A stretch of DNA of 64,000 nucleotides, from contig OU015669.1 of the NCBI GenBank assembly GCA_907165275.2, positions 8,144,501-8,208,500 on the forward strand. The letters run 5' to 3'. Numbering within the stretch: position 1 is the stretch's first letter; the number at the start of each line of letters is the position of its first letter. The notes beneath the pieces were generated by a model. That model was not told the origin of the DNA and made no database searches. It saw only the letters and a program-made list of their open reading frames with translations. Made by a program: the position numbers and the translations under genes. Source of the DNA: Zygaena filipendulae. Taxonomy: Eukaryota; Arthropoda; Insecta; Lepidoptera; Zygaenidae. Below, in pieces: positions 33,661-45,196 of this stretch.

Positions 33661-34928
33661 AAGATTGGCATTGAAAATCGAATTCTTTAAGTCATAGAGA
33701 CATAGGTAGATTAATAAAAACTCTGGTGAAGACAGTGATGTTCACAAATATCACATCAAAAACAAGTGGATTATAGTCTTTTGGCTACCAAAAGACCTAA
33801 CAGCTACAATTGCAAAGTCACCGATATTAATTTCGAAATGGTCTGTAAACAAAATGATAAGTCAAAATTACGTCTAGTCCTTTCCACAAGTCAATGACTT
33901 AAGACAACCGGAAACTTCGACAATATTCCACTAGCCACCACGAATATAGATGATTGACTGCAATAAGTCGTTACTAGCATATATATCGGTCCCTTTCCAA
34001 CATAAACACATCATCGAGGCCCAAGAAAGAGATGGTCAATAACCAATAAAATGCACTCCACGTACAAGGAAGCGGGAACGATTTCTGATGTCAGTATAGA
34101 AATATTAATCGACCAAGCTTTCATATAGATGTTGAACGATGAATTTTTGATAGGTTATGTAATTTATAAAGTGAATATATGATGTGTGCATGCAAATTGA
34201 TCGTTACTGAGATATTGCATGGTGACCAGTGGTGACTGAAGCCATTGGCTATGCTTATAATCCGTCCATGGACTTGTCAACGATCGGTTGAATAGTTATT
34301 TCTTAAAAATGGAAGCCAACGGAAATACGAATTAATTGTTTATGAAATCCAACAACAAAAATTATAAATTGGTATCGAACGCCAAACTCATCCTTTTTAA
34401 ATCTTTTAGATTTAGCTTTTATGTTGCACATAACATGCCGTCAGTTAAAAAGAAATGTACAGCAACAATACCAATATAGGAAGAGATTGGTCATAGCCAT
34501 TATATGTATGTATAATAATAAACCTATTATAAATAAATAATTATAAAATCACAACCTATACAAAATAAAAGTAATTAGGCTTTTATTTTTTGGTATATCA
34601 CCAATTTTAAGTTATTGACACAAAAACAATAAGGATTTTTCGAGGCTCCGAAACTACTTGATAAGTCGTAAGTTGTAGATCCGTTTATTTCTCAAACAAG
34701 CTCACTTGACTGTCTGTAGGAGGCTTAGCATCACACACCTGGCTTATCTTTGTTTCAATAGCATAATAATTTCATACGAAACAATAGAAAATAAACGTTT
34801 TATTCGTCGGCTATCCATCAGTTAGTACGGGTGATGAATCAAGCAACTTCCAACGCTTCGGATCTATAATGATCGTGCGATGACGTTGTTACCATGAAAA
34901 TGAGATAAAAACTTGAACATTTTCTAAC
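33661..34928. other. No gene seen
   Basis: AT-rich DNA right of the satellite. No protein, known repeat or splice-flanked exon recognised. Confidence 0.4.
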
Positions 34929-35352
34929 TTTTTTTTTTTTTTACCTACAGATTTATTATATTTCGATAACTTTATAAAATTATGTAAGATTTAAGTAATA
35001 ATTATTAATCTAAACTTAACATAACCTAAAATTAATCTAAAATATATTATTAAAAGGAGTCCCTTTAGGCAAGGTTCCGAAGATACTGGCAGCGTTCCCC
35101 CTTTGAATAGCTAGGCTAATTCTTTGTGCGAGGTAGCTGCCAGCTCTTCGGTCTCCTGTGATGTCGACTAACCTTTTTGCTATTTCCTTAAAAAGCCTTA
35201 TAGCGCTAGGACCCCACGGACCAAGGGTCTCGACACCGAATGGCACAAAATCATATTCAGGGCCTAGACCCCTGTATTTGCGTGCTTTAGTATTTTCAGC
35301 CGCTTCGCAGGCCGCACCAGCTCTGTTGTTGGTTACGCCTTTGGCTACGCCC
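34929..35352 (-). pseudogene. 5'-truncated LINE (non-LTR retrotransposon): ORF C-terminus, 3' UTR and poly(A)
   Basis: A minus-strand frame from 35352 to the stop at 35037 gives 105 residues with AACEAAENTKARKYRGL, VPFGVETLGPWGPSA, RRAGSYLAQRISLAIQRGNA and a short tail. I recognise this block as the C-terminus that follows the reverse transcriptase in one group of non-LTR elements, but do not assign a clade. A short AT-rich 3' UTR follows, with ATAATAAAT, then a 14-base poly(A) (poly(T) on the plus strand at 34929-34942). No start is present: the element was truncated on insertion, as is usual for LINEs. Confidence 0.7.
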
Positions 35353-35668
35353 TAAACTGAAACTTGCAACAAAAAAAATACAAACCTATATAACTACGCA
35401 AGTTTGAACTCTATCTTCGTCAGTGAACTCTATCTTTGCTATGAATTTGATATTTTTAATCGTCAGCTTCGTCCAGAAGCAGTCCTTGAACTGTTCACAC
35501 TTCAGACGATACGCGTTAACTTCATGTTGAAGGATTTCCGTTGGATGTGCGTGTCATTTCCGTTGCCTGATAAACGCGCGAAAAGAAATGTCGAGATATC
35601 AATTCACATGTTTAGGTCAATCGAAGGTTTTCTTGAAATTTTATAATCAAATGTTTGAGTAAATTAAC
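35353..35668. other. No gene identified; 80-codon plus-strand frame
   Basis: The frame 35404-35646 (MNSIFVSELYLCYEFDIFNR) has no recognisable domain. It could be a fragment of a transposon or chance. Confidence 0.3.
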
Positions 35669-35671
35669 TTA

Positions 35672-35792
35672 CGGCCGCACTCAGAGTCGTTTTAATGATT
35701 ACTTAATTTTAAGTAAGGATTTTTAAAACAAAATTGCCGCAAACAGACTTTCATTAAATTAATGTTAATCAAAACGACTCTAAGTGCGGCCA
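35672..35792. mobile_element. Palindromic MITE, TWA-target family, copy A (short)
   Basis: Ends CGGCCGCACTCAGAGTCG and CGACTCTAAGTGCGGCCA are inverse; flanks are TTA on both sides (35669-35671 and 35793-35795). TWA duplications are typical of PIF/Harbinger (Tourist-like) MITEs. This 121-bp copy lacks the central palindrome of the other three. Confidence 0.8.
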
Positions 35793-35795
35793 TTA

Positions 35796-38700
35796 TTTTG
35801 TTTATTATTTATGATGGACCATTTTATTTTAATTTTTGTCTTTTTTTTTTCAATGAACCAAAAACCGATGTCTAGATGCTTTAGCTAAGTTTATGTAGGT
35901 ACATAGTATTAGGCATTTTTTTAGTAAACTATGTAGGTAGGTATTATTGCCACAAAAGAAGAAAATCCGAAGCGGCCTAGCCAAATCTCAATCGTAAGAC
36001 AAACATGCTTAGCCTGTCGGCGGTATTAATTGAAATTTATTGCGTCTCATCCTCAATTCGGATCGAAAAATGACGCTTGCTGCCCATGTCCGCCCACACG
36101 AATCTCAATTCTAACGCGCAGATGACAAGGCTTAATTTGGCGTGTAATATTTTGACAGGCACGTTCCTTTTCCTAAGTCAGATGCATAATATTTACTGGC
36201 CGTTGGACAATCGAAGATAATGTCCCGCACTCATGTGATTTGAGACAATCTCCGACCGTTTTTGTCTCATTGAATTAGTTTAATACAAGTTGTTTGTTTT
36301 CGTGCTTTTATGGGATTGTATTCGAGTACCTACTTTGATTTTTTTATTGCATTTTAAACGGCATTCGATCGATTGAAAACGCATTTGCCATGACATGTTT
36401 TAATATTTTCCACTTGATCATTCAATTTTCTAAAGTGCCTTCCTATAGAAATGTTTTGTTTTTGAAATTATACAAAGACGGTTCCCCCGAATGAAATCCT
36501 ACATCATGATTATCTAATGTATGTAGGTATTTGAAGTTACGAAATACGACTAAAATAGGCTGGTAAAAAAATATTTATAGTAATAATATGTAAGTAATTT
36601 ATTCTAGTCATGAAATAAATCCATCGGTAGAATAAAAACTAATGGCAAATTATTTTGAAGGTTATAGTTAGGCCCATACGAATTTGTATGGCCCATTACA
36701 ATATATCACCAAAATTTAAATTCAAGGAAATTCATTGAACCTAAGTCAGTGAAGATTTTTTTAGTTTTCCTGTCTTTGGTTATTCACAATTCTAGAGAGT
36801 CATTTCAAAAAGTGTTACACTACACTTCAATCTAGCTATTGCTATATTCATGACATATTCTATCTGTGTGTCTTTCGTCCTATCAGTTACTGAGTAAGTA
36901 ACAAACACAAACGATCACTTTTATTATTTTTTTAATAAGATGACTATTTTTTTAAATAAATACCGATTGGTTTCAAGAAATCAGAAATGGTCATGGAAAA
37001 CTAAAAATAATCCTTAGTAACTTTGAGAATCTTTTCAGTGATAATGTCCACTGATTAATGAACTTCATGCAAGTGAAATAAGGTTCAATTTTTATTGTAA
37101 GCACGGCAACAGATCGCAATGTAGAGCTCCGCGGTTTCAGTACAAGTGAAGGGCGATGAAGCGCACTGGTCGAATAGAATTCCAATACCAAAATAGAATG
37201 CACATGACAAAGAAAAGAAAAAAAAAACGAATTATAAACATTTCATTCTATAATCGAATTTGTTTAAAAAAATTGTTTTTAAAGTTCGGAATCTCATCTT
37301 CGTAACGTCACGTTCCGTTTTACACAAATAGAACAGTATTTTCATATAATGGTCAAATTATTGCTATTCTTTTAATAGCGACTTTTAGCGTAGACGATCT
37401 TTGGACGATATTATCACTAAATATGTATTTAAAATACATACGAACAGAGCATACGTGGCGCAGGTGTCGCGATAGTTATCGTCAAACAATCTTCAGTATC
37501 TAGATAATATATTGCATAAAAATCAGAGGTTACTAGAAATAAAATTGGACAAAAAATTTATGAGACTCAATTTCATGAGAATATAACTAAAATTTGTGAT
37601 AGTTATCAATTTTGATAAAATTTATAACATTATCAAAACGATATCCTAACATTAGATATCATATACTCGTATATATTAGTGCGAATGTGTTTGTACTCAA
37701 CCGATCATCATAAAATGATGTACTTATTTATTATACTCTATCGAATGTCATCATATTTTGTCTTTGGCGCATCGCTGGCCGCCACCGCGGCACGCACGCT
37801 ACGCTCGCTGGACCGCAGGACTTGGGTCACCACTCACAAGAACAAACCTAAAACCTAACCTAACCTAACCAAGAATTTTGGGGTGCCCTACCCCTGCCTA
37901 AAGTCAGAAAGTACTTGTACTTACATAGACACTATTAATTTGTAATCAATTCATGATGATGTGGCCGACCATTTCGTGAAATGTCACCATTTTTTAACAA
38001 TCCCCAAATCATTTAGTTCCATGACGTCGTTATTTTCGTGCAAGTAATTTTCTATCAACGCAGGAAAACATAAATTGAATTATATTTATAGAAAAACTTT
38101 TCACTGAACTTTTTAAAAGTAGAACGTAGGTACCAACATTATGTGAGTCACTCGAAAAATTTATACACTACTTGGAACCATTAAATGTTAATGATTGTAG
38201 AGCGAATAATAAAATTAATCATGAAAAAATATGACGTCTTTCTGCGATAGGTATACGTACCTATTATGCCAGAATTTTTATCTAATAGAACTTTCTTTTC
38301 TAGGTAGGTACCTACAATATGATAGAAAACTATTTTTAGGGTTGGTAAAAATTTCCACGTAAAACTACGAGTAGGTACGTATGGCTAAAGCAGCCCTTGC
38401 CAAAGCAGAGGTTAACAACCAAATAGGTACCTACTCAAAGATATTAAAAGCAAATAATTATGTACCTATCTACTTATACCTAGGTTTAAAAAAATTAAGC
38501 GACTCCCATAATATGCAAAAATAGGTTTTGTAATCCGGAAAAATCACTTACAGCTATACTAATTTAAAGGTTCTATAGCTAAGAAAACCCAGAACATGTT
38601 ATTTTTAAACCATTTAAAAAGAAATTGGTGTAAGCTATAGAAATGCAAAAAAATTACACTGTATTTATGGCCATCTAGCAATTTACCTCGTCAAAAACAT

Positions 38701-38867
38701 TACTGAAAGTACATATTAGGTCGGTACTCGTCGAATTGAGAACTTCCTCCTTTTTTGAAGTCGGTTAAAACGATACTTTTTTCTAACGTGCTGACTGACG
38801 TACTCTTTTCTTTTTTATTAAGAAATTGTCAGCTGTTTCTTAACTATTTGAATATATATTTACTTTT
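35796..38867. other. Mostly unique DNA, no gene seen
   Basis: Segment 35960-36290 is repeat-free, less AT-rich and contains homeodomain-like TTAATTGAAATTTATTG; it may be conserved regulatory DNA. A CG-rich segment at 37758-37815 is followed by (CCTAA)n at 37848-37870. A remnant of the main repeat in antisense lies near 37680-37730. Confidence 0.4.
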
Positions 38868-39035
38868 TGTTCCCGCAGGAATTCCAGGATAAAAATACTC
38901 TATAAAATTTTCTGTACTCCTGATATGTGTGTATACTGTATGCATTTAATGACGATCAGTTGAGTAGTAAAGGCGTGAAAGCGTAACATAATACAAACAA
39001 ACTCACATTCGCATTTGTAATAATAGGTAGGACTA
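38868..39035 (+). repeat. Dispersed SINE-like repeat, 5' truncated
   Basis: Starts GTTCCCGCAGGAATTCC and runs to CATTCGCATTTGTAATAATA. Confidence 0.75.
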
Positions 39036-39784
39036 GATTGCTTTACAAACTAATGGATTTTCTTTTGCTGCATTCATAATACATAATATAACCCGTCTAG
39101 TCGTAATTTCTTCATTCGTTACTCGGTTCCTATTAAACTTAAAAGCACTACATTTATATGACCGCATAGCTCAGTATAATAACACTGTTTCCTTCTGGTT
39201 TCTCTTGAAATATAAAAAGAATTATTTCACATTAACATTTGAAGGAGCTTCGAAGAATTCCTAGTAAGCATAGCCATGGTTTTTATAATTCATAGTAAAA
39301 TATTATAAAATATTATAAAATACTTCCAGGAAGTGTGATTACTGAAAACAATCTATGGAATTTATTTAATTAAAGTTTTATATTGACAATGATACACATT
39401 GTTTAACAGCTGCTAGATGTTGGTAGTTGTCTTATTTGGCGCAGATTATATTGTAACATCACCATTTGTGTCTTCTGTCCATTTTTTTGCTATCTACCTA
39501 CGGAACCACGTGTTGGGCACACGGTGTCTGTTAATGGATAGGACATAGACGGTTGTGGGGCTAATGGCGTCGGCATTATTGTGTTGAGACTTTTTTTAAT
39601 GAGTTTTGTTATCAAAATGTAATTAAAGACCTGACGTAGATAAACATGAAGTATAAGTGTTTTTTGATATTTTTGCTTGATATGAAATGCATGATAAAAA
39701 CGAGCGATTTATTTGGTTGGCATTAAACTATACGACCCTTTTCGTTATATCTATTAACTCGTTCTTTCAGTAGCTATCTAGTTT

Positions 39785-39900
39785 CTCAAAAATTAAACTA
39801 CATAGTTTTAATCACGGCAAAGAAGTCGAACATAAATGATGATCTCATTATATTATGTTTGACTTCTTTGCCGGGATTCAAACTAGTTTAATTTTTCAGT
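39785..39900. repeat. Hairpin-forming inverted repeat, about 50-bp arms
   Basis: CGGCAAAGAAGTCGAACATAA is answered by TTATGTTTGACTTCTTTGCCG with one mismatch across a 17-base loop. The outer arms (AAAAATTAAACTA and TAGTTTAATTTTT) extend the pairing with a small bulge. No gene is nearby. Confidence 0.75.
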
Positions 39901-40169
39901 AGGTATAAGCTCCCAAATTTATTTTTACAATAATTATACCTACTTCACTTATTCAGCACTACTCTTGTCACATTGTTATCGGTCTATCAAAAATACATAG
40001 AAGTAGATGAAGAGATTGATATTATTAAGAAACATTGTCATTGGCAAATTATAATTATAGACGCCATTATTAAAGAAGAAGAAGAAGAAGAAATACATAC
40101 CTACCTATATTATTCGTTTAAGAATTAATTCCACTCGACACATTTCTCTGTTCCATTAGCAACAAAAAC

Positions 40170-40390
40170 ACATTGTTTGACACGTGTTGCGCGTTAGGAC
40201 GCTGGGTGAATGCTAAAGGGACCGGGGTTCGATTCTCGCGCTCAAAAGATTCTCTGCTTCACCAAAACGCCTTTAACGTAGGCCGATTGTTTGAATTTTG
40301 TCACGGACAAATTGTTTTTGGATTTAAGTTACTTTAAAGACAAACATACATGATCGGACTCACAATTTGTGTTTGCAGGTAGGTAAAAGT
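40170..40390 (+). repeat. tRNA-headed SINE-like element
   Basis: GACCGGGGTTCGATTCTCG at 40220-40238 contains a B-box-like GGTTCGATTC. The following TTCACCAAAACGCC and CGGACTCACAATTTGTG look like a SINE body. The A box is weak. Confidence 0.4.
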
Positions 40391-40919
40391 TGTTTTTAAA
40401 GCATTCCGCCATATAAAAGTTCATTCATATTTCTTGAGGTGATTATGTAATCTATCAACGTGTCGAATATTAGCATTTTGAGTAAGAACACAGGGATCGT
40501 CTATAGTCATAGAGACGCACCACACAAACACTCCTGTGATATTGCTCACATAATATCCTTATCTGTAAATACTTATGTATTTTTTTAATTGTGTTTTAAT
40601 GTCAGTATTAATTAACCGTAATTGTGTTCTCTCTATTTCCAAATAGGTCAAATAGGTAAATGTCTTTACTTTCTTTCTTTCTCACAAAATAACCACTTTT
40701 ATTCTTATAATAGTCTTGGAACGTATGAAAAAAAGCGCTTAGAATATTGTGAAGGCGGCTTTGAAGTTCCCATTCCCCGACACAGCTCTATGTAATTAAA
40801 AAAGTCACTAGGAAACAATTCTGAAACATTTACCTCTATTTTCTAAGTAGGTACGTATACGCACTCATTAAAATAATAATAATGACAACATTACTCATTT
40901 CTTCTTCTTCTTCTTCTTC

Positions 40920-41150
40920 ATTATCATCATGCCAGCTAATCCCAAGCTAAGTAAAACTTGTAACTACTCTGGGTACCAGACAAGTGATTGTACCTAATCT
41001 ATATAAATTCGTTTTATGCCTATGGTTGGTACATACTAATCAATCAGACTGAGGGTAAAAACAAAATGTTCATCAGATTAATGGGGATCGGAATGGGGAT
41101 CGAACCCGCAACACCTGTTTAGTTTCATGCTAATCCTACATCTTTATGTC
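40920..41150 (-). repeat. tRNA-headed SINE-like fragment
   Basis: The minus strand has GCGGGTTCGATCCCC (41110-41096), a B-box-like motif, followed by a body ending in CCCAGAGTAGTTACAAG and CTTGGGATTAGCTGGCAT. A (TTC)n run lies at 40900-40919 next to its tail. Confidence 0.4.
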
Positions 41151-41153
41151 TAC

Positions 41154-41392
41154 ACTAGCTGTCCCGCGCGGTTTCACCCGCTATAGTTCCGGAGTACAAG
41201 CGGAATTTTTCCATACAAATTTTCCAACCCCTTTTCATCCCCTTAGGGGTTGAACTTTCGAAAATCCTTTTCATATGCGTACCATAAAAGAACACACCCT
41301 CCAAGTTTCAGGTCTCTACGACCAGCGGTGTAGGCTGTGCGTTGATCCATCTGTCATTCAGGACATATTATTTTATATGTATAGACAATATG
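41154..41392 (+). repeat. Dispersed SINE-like repeat, third 3' sub-family
   Basis: ACTAGCTGTCCCGCGCGG with GTTTCACCCGCTATAG, then CCAAGTTTCAGGTCTCTACG and CATCTGTCATTCAGGACA: the sense counterpart of 7561-7793. Confidence 0.75.
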
Positions 41393-41873
41393 TATTTATC
41401 TAGCAGTCTGTTTCAATATTCCCTAGACCAATGCTATTGTAGAATACAATAAATACAAAGTAACGTACGAAATCGTTCCTTGTTAATAGAGTCGATATCA
41501 AAAGTAAGGAAAACTAGGTAATTGATAACCGATTATTTATTGTTGAAACAAACTTTCAAAAACATCAACTATCAAAACTGTCAGTTTGTTTAATGTTTTC
41601 AATTTCAATTGTAACTTATGAACTCACCATATCAAAATATACCTTATAAACTCATCATAATATGAATAATAATATGAAAAAATGTAGCTCTATATTTTCT
41701 AGACAACAGTAAGTATTGTAGTAAACATGGGTGTCAAATTTAATTGTGCCTTGATATTACTATTCGTCTTGATTTAACATCCAAAGCGTCAATTTATTTT
41801 AAGAAAAAACACGCATTCCGTACTATCCATTATGAGTTAATTACTTAATCTAAAAATAACACAAACAACTTAC

Positions 41874-42230
41874 CGACTGCACAGAACGAAGATAGTCCCG
41901 CCACAGGGCATCCGCAAAATCGAAACTATACTATAAGTTTAAATGTCACAAATGAAAATAAGTCTGAAATAGAAAATTATAAACTACAAAAAAAAGTTTC
42001 GGAAGTCACTGAAATGTAACGAGAAAACACTGTCACCAAGTCACTGTCACTTTAATAACGGCTTAAGTTCCCAGTAATCCGCTGAAAGGACGAATGTCAT
42101 GAAGTTAATTAATTTTTTCAGGATCTATTAGCGTACGCGTCGACACGACCGCGAGGTTCGAGCTTTTCGTAGAGACTGAAGCATAGAACGGGCGAGCTTT
42201 CAGCGTAGCGATGCGCGTGCGATTCGACGC
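41874..42230 (-). other. Putative first exon (5' UTR) of a minus-strand host gene
   Basis: On the minus strand a CpG-rich segment (GTCGACGCGTACGC, GCTCGCCCG) leads to GTTCTGTGCAGTCG|GTAAGT, a near-consensus splice donor with GT at 41873-41872. The transcription start is not fixed: GATATATCACG near 42258-42248 is a TATA-like box, and initiator-like TCAAG (about 42232) or TTCAGTC (about 42180) follow. An ATG at 41911 opens a frame that runs to the donor; spliced to the acceptor at 2503 it would stop after one further codon, so it would be a short upstream frame. The candidate partner is the signal-peptide exon at 2343-2502. This is inferred from composition and splice sequence only. Confidence 0.4.
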
Positions 42231-42239
42231 TTGACAACG

Positions 42240-42260
42240 AAACACTCGTGATATATCTAT
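42240..42260 (-). promoter_or_regulatory. TATA-like element upstream of the putative first exon
   Basis: GATATATCACG on the minus strand lies 20-30 bases before initiator-like TCAAG. Weak on its own; supported only by the CpG-rich segment and splice donor downstream. Confidence 0.25.
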
Positions 42261-42339
42261 CTTTTTCTACGCCACCGCGTAGCAACTTCCAGCGTGCTAG
42301 TTGTTTTATCGCTCGCCTTGTCTAACTTTATGTTCGTGC

Positions 42340-43589
42340 GTGGAAATTAAAGGAAAACGACTGTGTTGCATTATATAATTGTCAGGGGTACGGCTATGAT
42401 TTATTTTGCCTTGTGATTAATGTGTTCTTGTGTTTTCATTTTGTTCTTGTTAATTTTGGCGTGTGTTCAATGTGACGCCAGACGATACTCGTTTCCTCGT
42501 TTGTGTCCCCCGGGGAGTAATAACAGGGACCTTTACTTTCTTTTTATCTTTTTCTTTTATGTCTATCTATAAGATATTGTCTATTTGAGTTGTCTTATAC
42601 AATGGGCATGATGATTAAATTTAATCTTTTAGATTAATAAAAAATATTGGACAGGTGTTTTTCCTTTTTTACGTAATCAAAAAATAACGGAGATACATTG
42701 AGTTGAAATTCCGTGTGACGTCACACCTAGGTACACTTTGTATTTAGTTTTGACGTCGCTACCTCCCACTCGTTTTATCTAAGTATTTTTTCAATAATTG
42801 GAAAAAGCAAAAAATAAACACGTGTCTGTTATTTTTTTACTATTTAACTGACGGACAAAATAGAATTTCGATTTTTATACCTTGACATCTTGCCGTTGTA
42901 TAAGATGGTAAAGACAACTCAGATAGAGTCGTGTTATGTATGCACATACATACCATATATTGTATAATATGGTACATGTTGTCGGCATGCGAAGTATAGG
43001 TAAGGATATGCTTTCACATCTTAACTACTTCACCGATCATCATGAAATTTCGATAAAACTAAGGAATGTCACTGGATCACCAAAAGTTGGAATTTTCGAT
43101 TGAACGACCACCTGACCACGTAACATGAGCGTTCCATAGTTTTCTATAGCGTTATCGACCATAGATTATCAACTTGACCAAGGGTGCTGAAGTTGAAGCG
43201 GACGAAACCGCACGAACTAGTTAGTTCAGTAACAGACGTGTTACTATCGAGAACTAGCACATACCGCATTGGTTTCCTCAACTCGGTGGAACGTTCTGGG
43301 AATATGAATTTCTATGTATAAATCCGACAGTCTGTCTGTGTCGTTCTGGCTTCCGCGTTATTTAGAATTACCATGAAATGGTTTCACGAACTATGTACGT
43401 TTTTGTAGAAGGAAACTTCGAATTTATCTTAGCAAATAATGTATATAATATACATTATCTGCTAAGATAGGAATACTTTGCCTACCTCTATGGGCAGTAG
43501 TCTTGAGTTGACCAATATTATGGAGGTTAAATATTCCATTGAATATTATTAAGATCGATATAATCAATTAGGTTAATATTATAATGAAT
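42340..43589. other. No gene seen
   Basis: Putative upstream region of the minus-strand gene. It holds an antisense remnant of the main repeat at 43007-43065 and a 45-bp near-perfect palindrome at 43425-43469 (TATCTTAGCA...TGCTAAGATA). Confidence 0.4.
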
Positions 43590-43807
43590 ACTAGCTGTGC
43601 ACCACGGTTTCACCCGCGGTAATTTTGGAGTTCCCGCGGGAATTCTGGGATAAAAAGTACCTTATGTCCTTCTCTGTACCCCTGACAACGTACGTGCCAA
43701 ATTTCATCTAAATCCGTTCAGCCGTTTTTGCGTGATTGAGTAACAAACATCCAAACATCTAAACATCCAAACATCCACACTTTCACATTTATAATATTAG
43801 AAGGATT
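43590..43807 (+). repeat. Dispersed SINE-like repeat, full length
   Basis: ACTAGCTGTGCACCACGG to CATTTATAATATTAGAAGGA; AACATCCAAACATC is expanded compared with 25978-26166. Confidence 0.85.
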
Positions 43808-44986
43808 AATTTAATCTATTTTATTGAAATTGCCTCTACTCTCTGCCATTCTAAAAATTAAATAGTAAGTATATCATAATAGTAATTAATTATAGTCTTT
43901 CTGACCGACTTATTATTAAAAAGAAAAAATCTCTAGTAGGTAGGTACGTCTTTTTTCCCATATAAGGTATGTTACACGAAAGGTTGCACGATCTCTCCGT
44001 ACCCACAGGTACCTAAAGTATTGTTAACTAAAGTAGGTAAGTACCTACTTAATTCTGAATTTATCAATACTTAGGTTTTTTAAAACAATTTATTTTTTTC
44101 GTTTAACGATGAATTTTTATTTAAAATGGTTTTACTTTTTTTTTAATCTTATGAAAATTTTAAATTAGTTTTCATCATTTTTGTTGTTCCAACAGTGACT
44201 ACTTCTTTATTTATTGATTACATGGTATATTGGTAGTACCTATTAGGTACCACGTTTGCTTGGTTTCATGTGGGATCAAGTAGATTTGTTTATTATGAAG
44301 TGCATTAATTATAAAACCGGTTTCAGCTTTGACTATGTTATTTGTTATTTTTTTAAAACGCTAGCGAAATACTTTGCGTCACACAGGTTCGATAATATGT
44401 CAAAAATTTCGTTAGAAACCGTGCCGACAGCATCTTGATAAGCGACCACAGACGTAAGCAAAAAAACACCAAAACTATTCCAGAAAAAAGTACCAGCTAC
44501 ATCCGCATAATATCCGAATGCGCCACGTGCCGAGACGCTTTTAGAGCTTTGATTTGAAGTTGGAACACCGGAAGCGGATACTTGTGAATTTAGTTAGGAA
44601 CAAATTCGTGGCACGCTCCCCGCCAGTGTGGTGCTGTGACACTGGCGATTGATAAATGGTATGTCTGTTATCTATAGGTATACAAATTAAAAAAAAAGTT
44701 ACAATATATTATGGTGCTATAGTTCATGAAACGAAAATTGGATGTTTTTATTTTTATTCTGTATTTTTTTGTACCGTTTGTTTCCCGAAAAATAAATAAA
44801 TTCTTAAAGTCATTGTTTTAAAATCTGCAAGCACCTAATAGACATTCTTTTATTTTAATAGGGTTATCAACCATGTTTAACTTTTCACTATAACGAAGGT
44901 ATTAAAACTCAAACTTCCTATAAGTATATACAGTAGATTACCTCATTTAAAATAAAGATTTTTTTGGAAAAAATTTGTAATACTTA
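43808..44986. other. No gene seen
   Basis: AT-rich. A SINE body remnant (CCACGTTTGCTTGGTTTC, TGTGGGATCAAGTAGATTTG) is at 44248-44295. Confidence 0.4.
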
Positions 44987-45182
44987 CCGCCGCACTCAGA
45001 GTCGACTTTAATGATTACTTAGTTAAGTATAGATTTTTAAAACCAAACTGCCGCAATAAATTAATTTATCTCATTAAATGCCAATTAACATTAATTTACT
45101 GAACGTCTCTGATCGCGGCAGTTTTGTTTTAAAAATCTATACTTAACTAAGTAATCATTAAAGTTGACTCTGAGTGCGGCCG
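44987..45182. mobile_element. Palindromic MITE, TWA-target family, copy B
   Basis: CCGCCGCACTCAGAGTCGAC to GACTCTGAGTGCGGCCG, flanked by TTA on both sides (44984-44986 and 45183-45185). Most of the element folds on itself: ACTTAGTTAAGTATAGATTT and AAATCTATACTTAACTAAGT are exact inverses. Confidence 0.85.
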
Positions 45183-45196
45183 TTATTAGGATCATA

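Larger units (their letters stand above)
2503..41873 (-). other. Putative 39-kb first intron loaded with transposable elements
   Basis: If the exon at 2343-2502 is spliced to the donor at 41874, this whole interval is one intron. The direct evidence is only the two splice sites on the same strand and the absence of another convincing exon between them. A CpG-rich stretch at about 8930-9065, preceded on the minus strand by a TATAAATA box near 9069, could be an alternative promoter or first exon. The interval holds most of the transposable elements described here. Confidence 0.3.
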
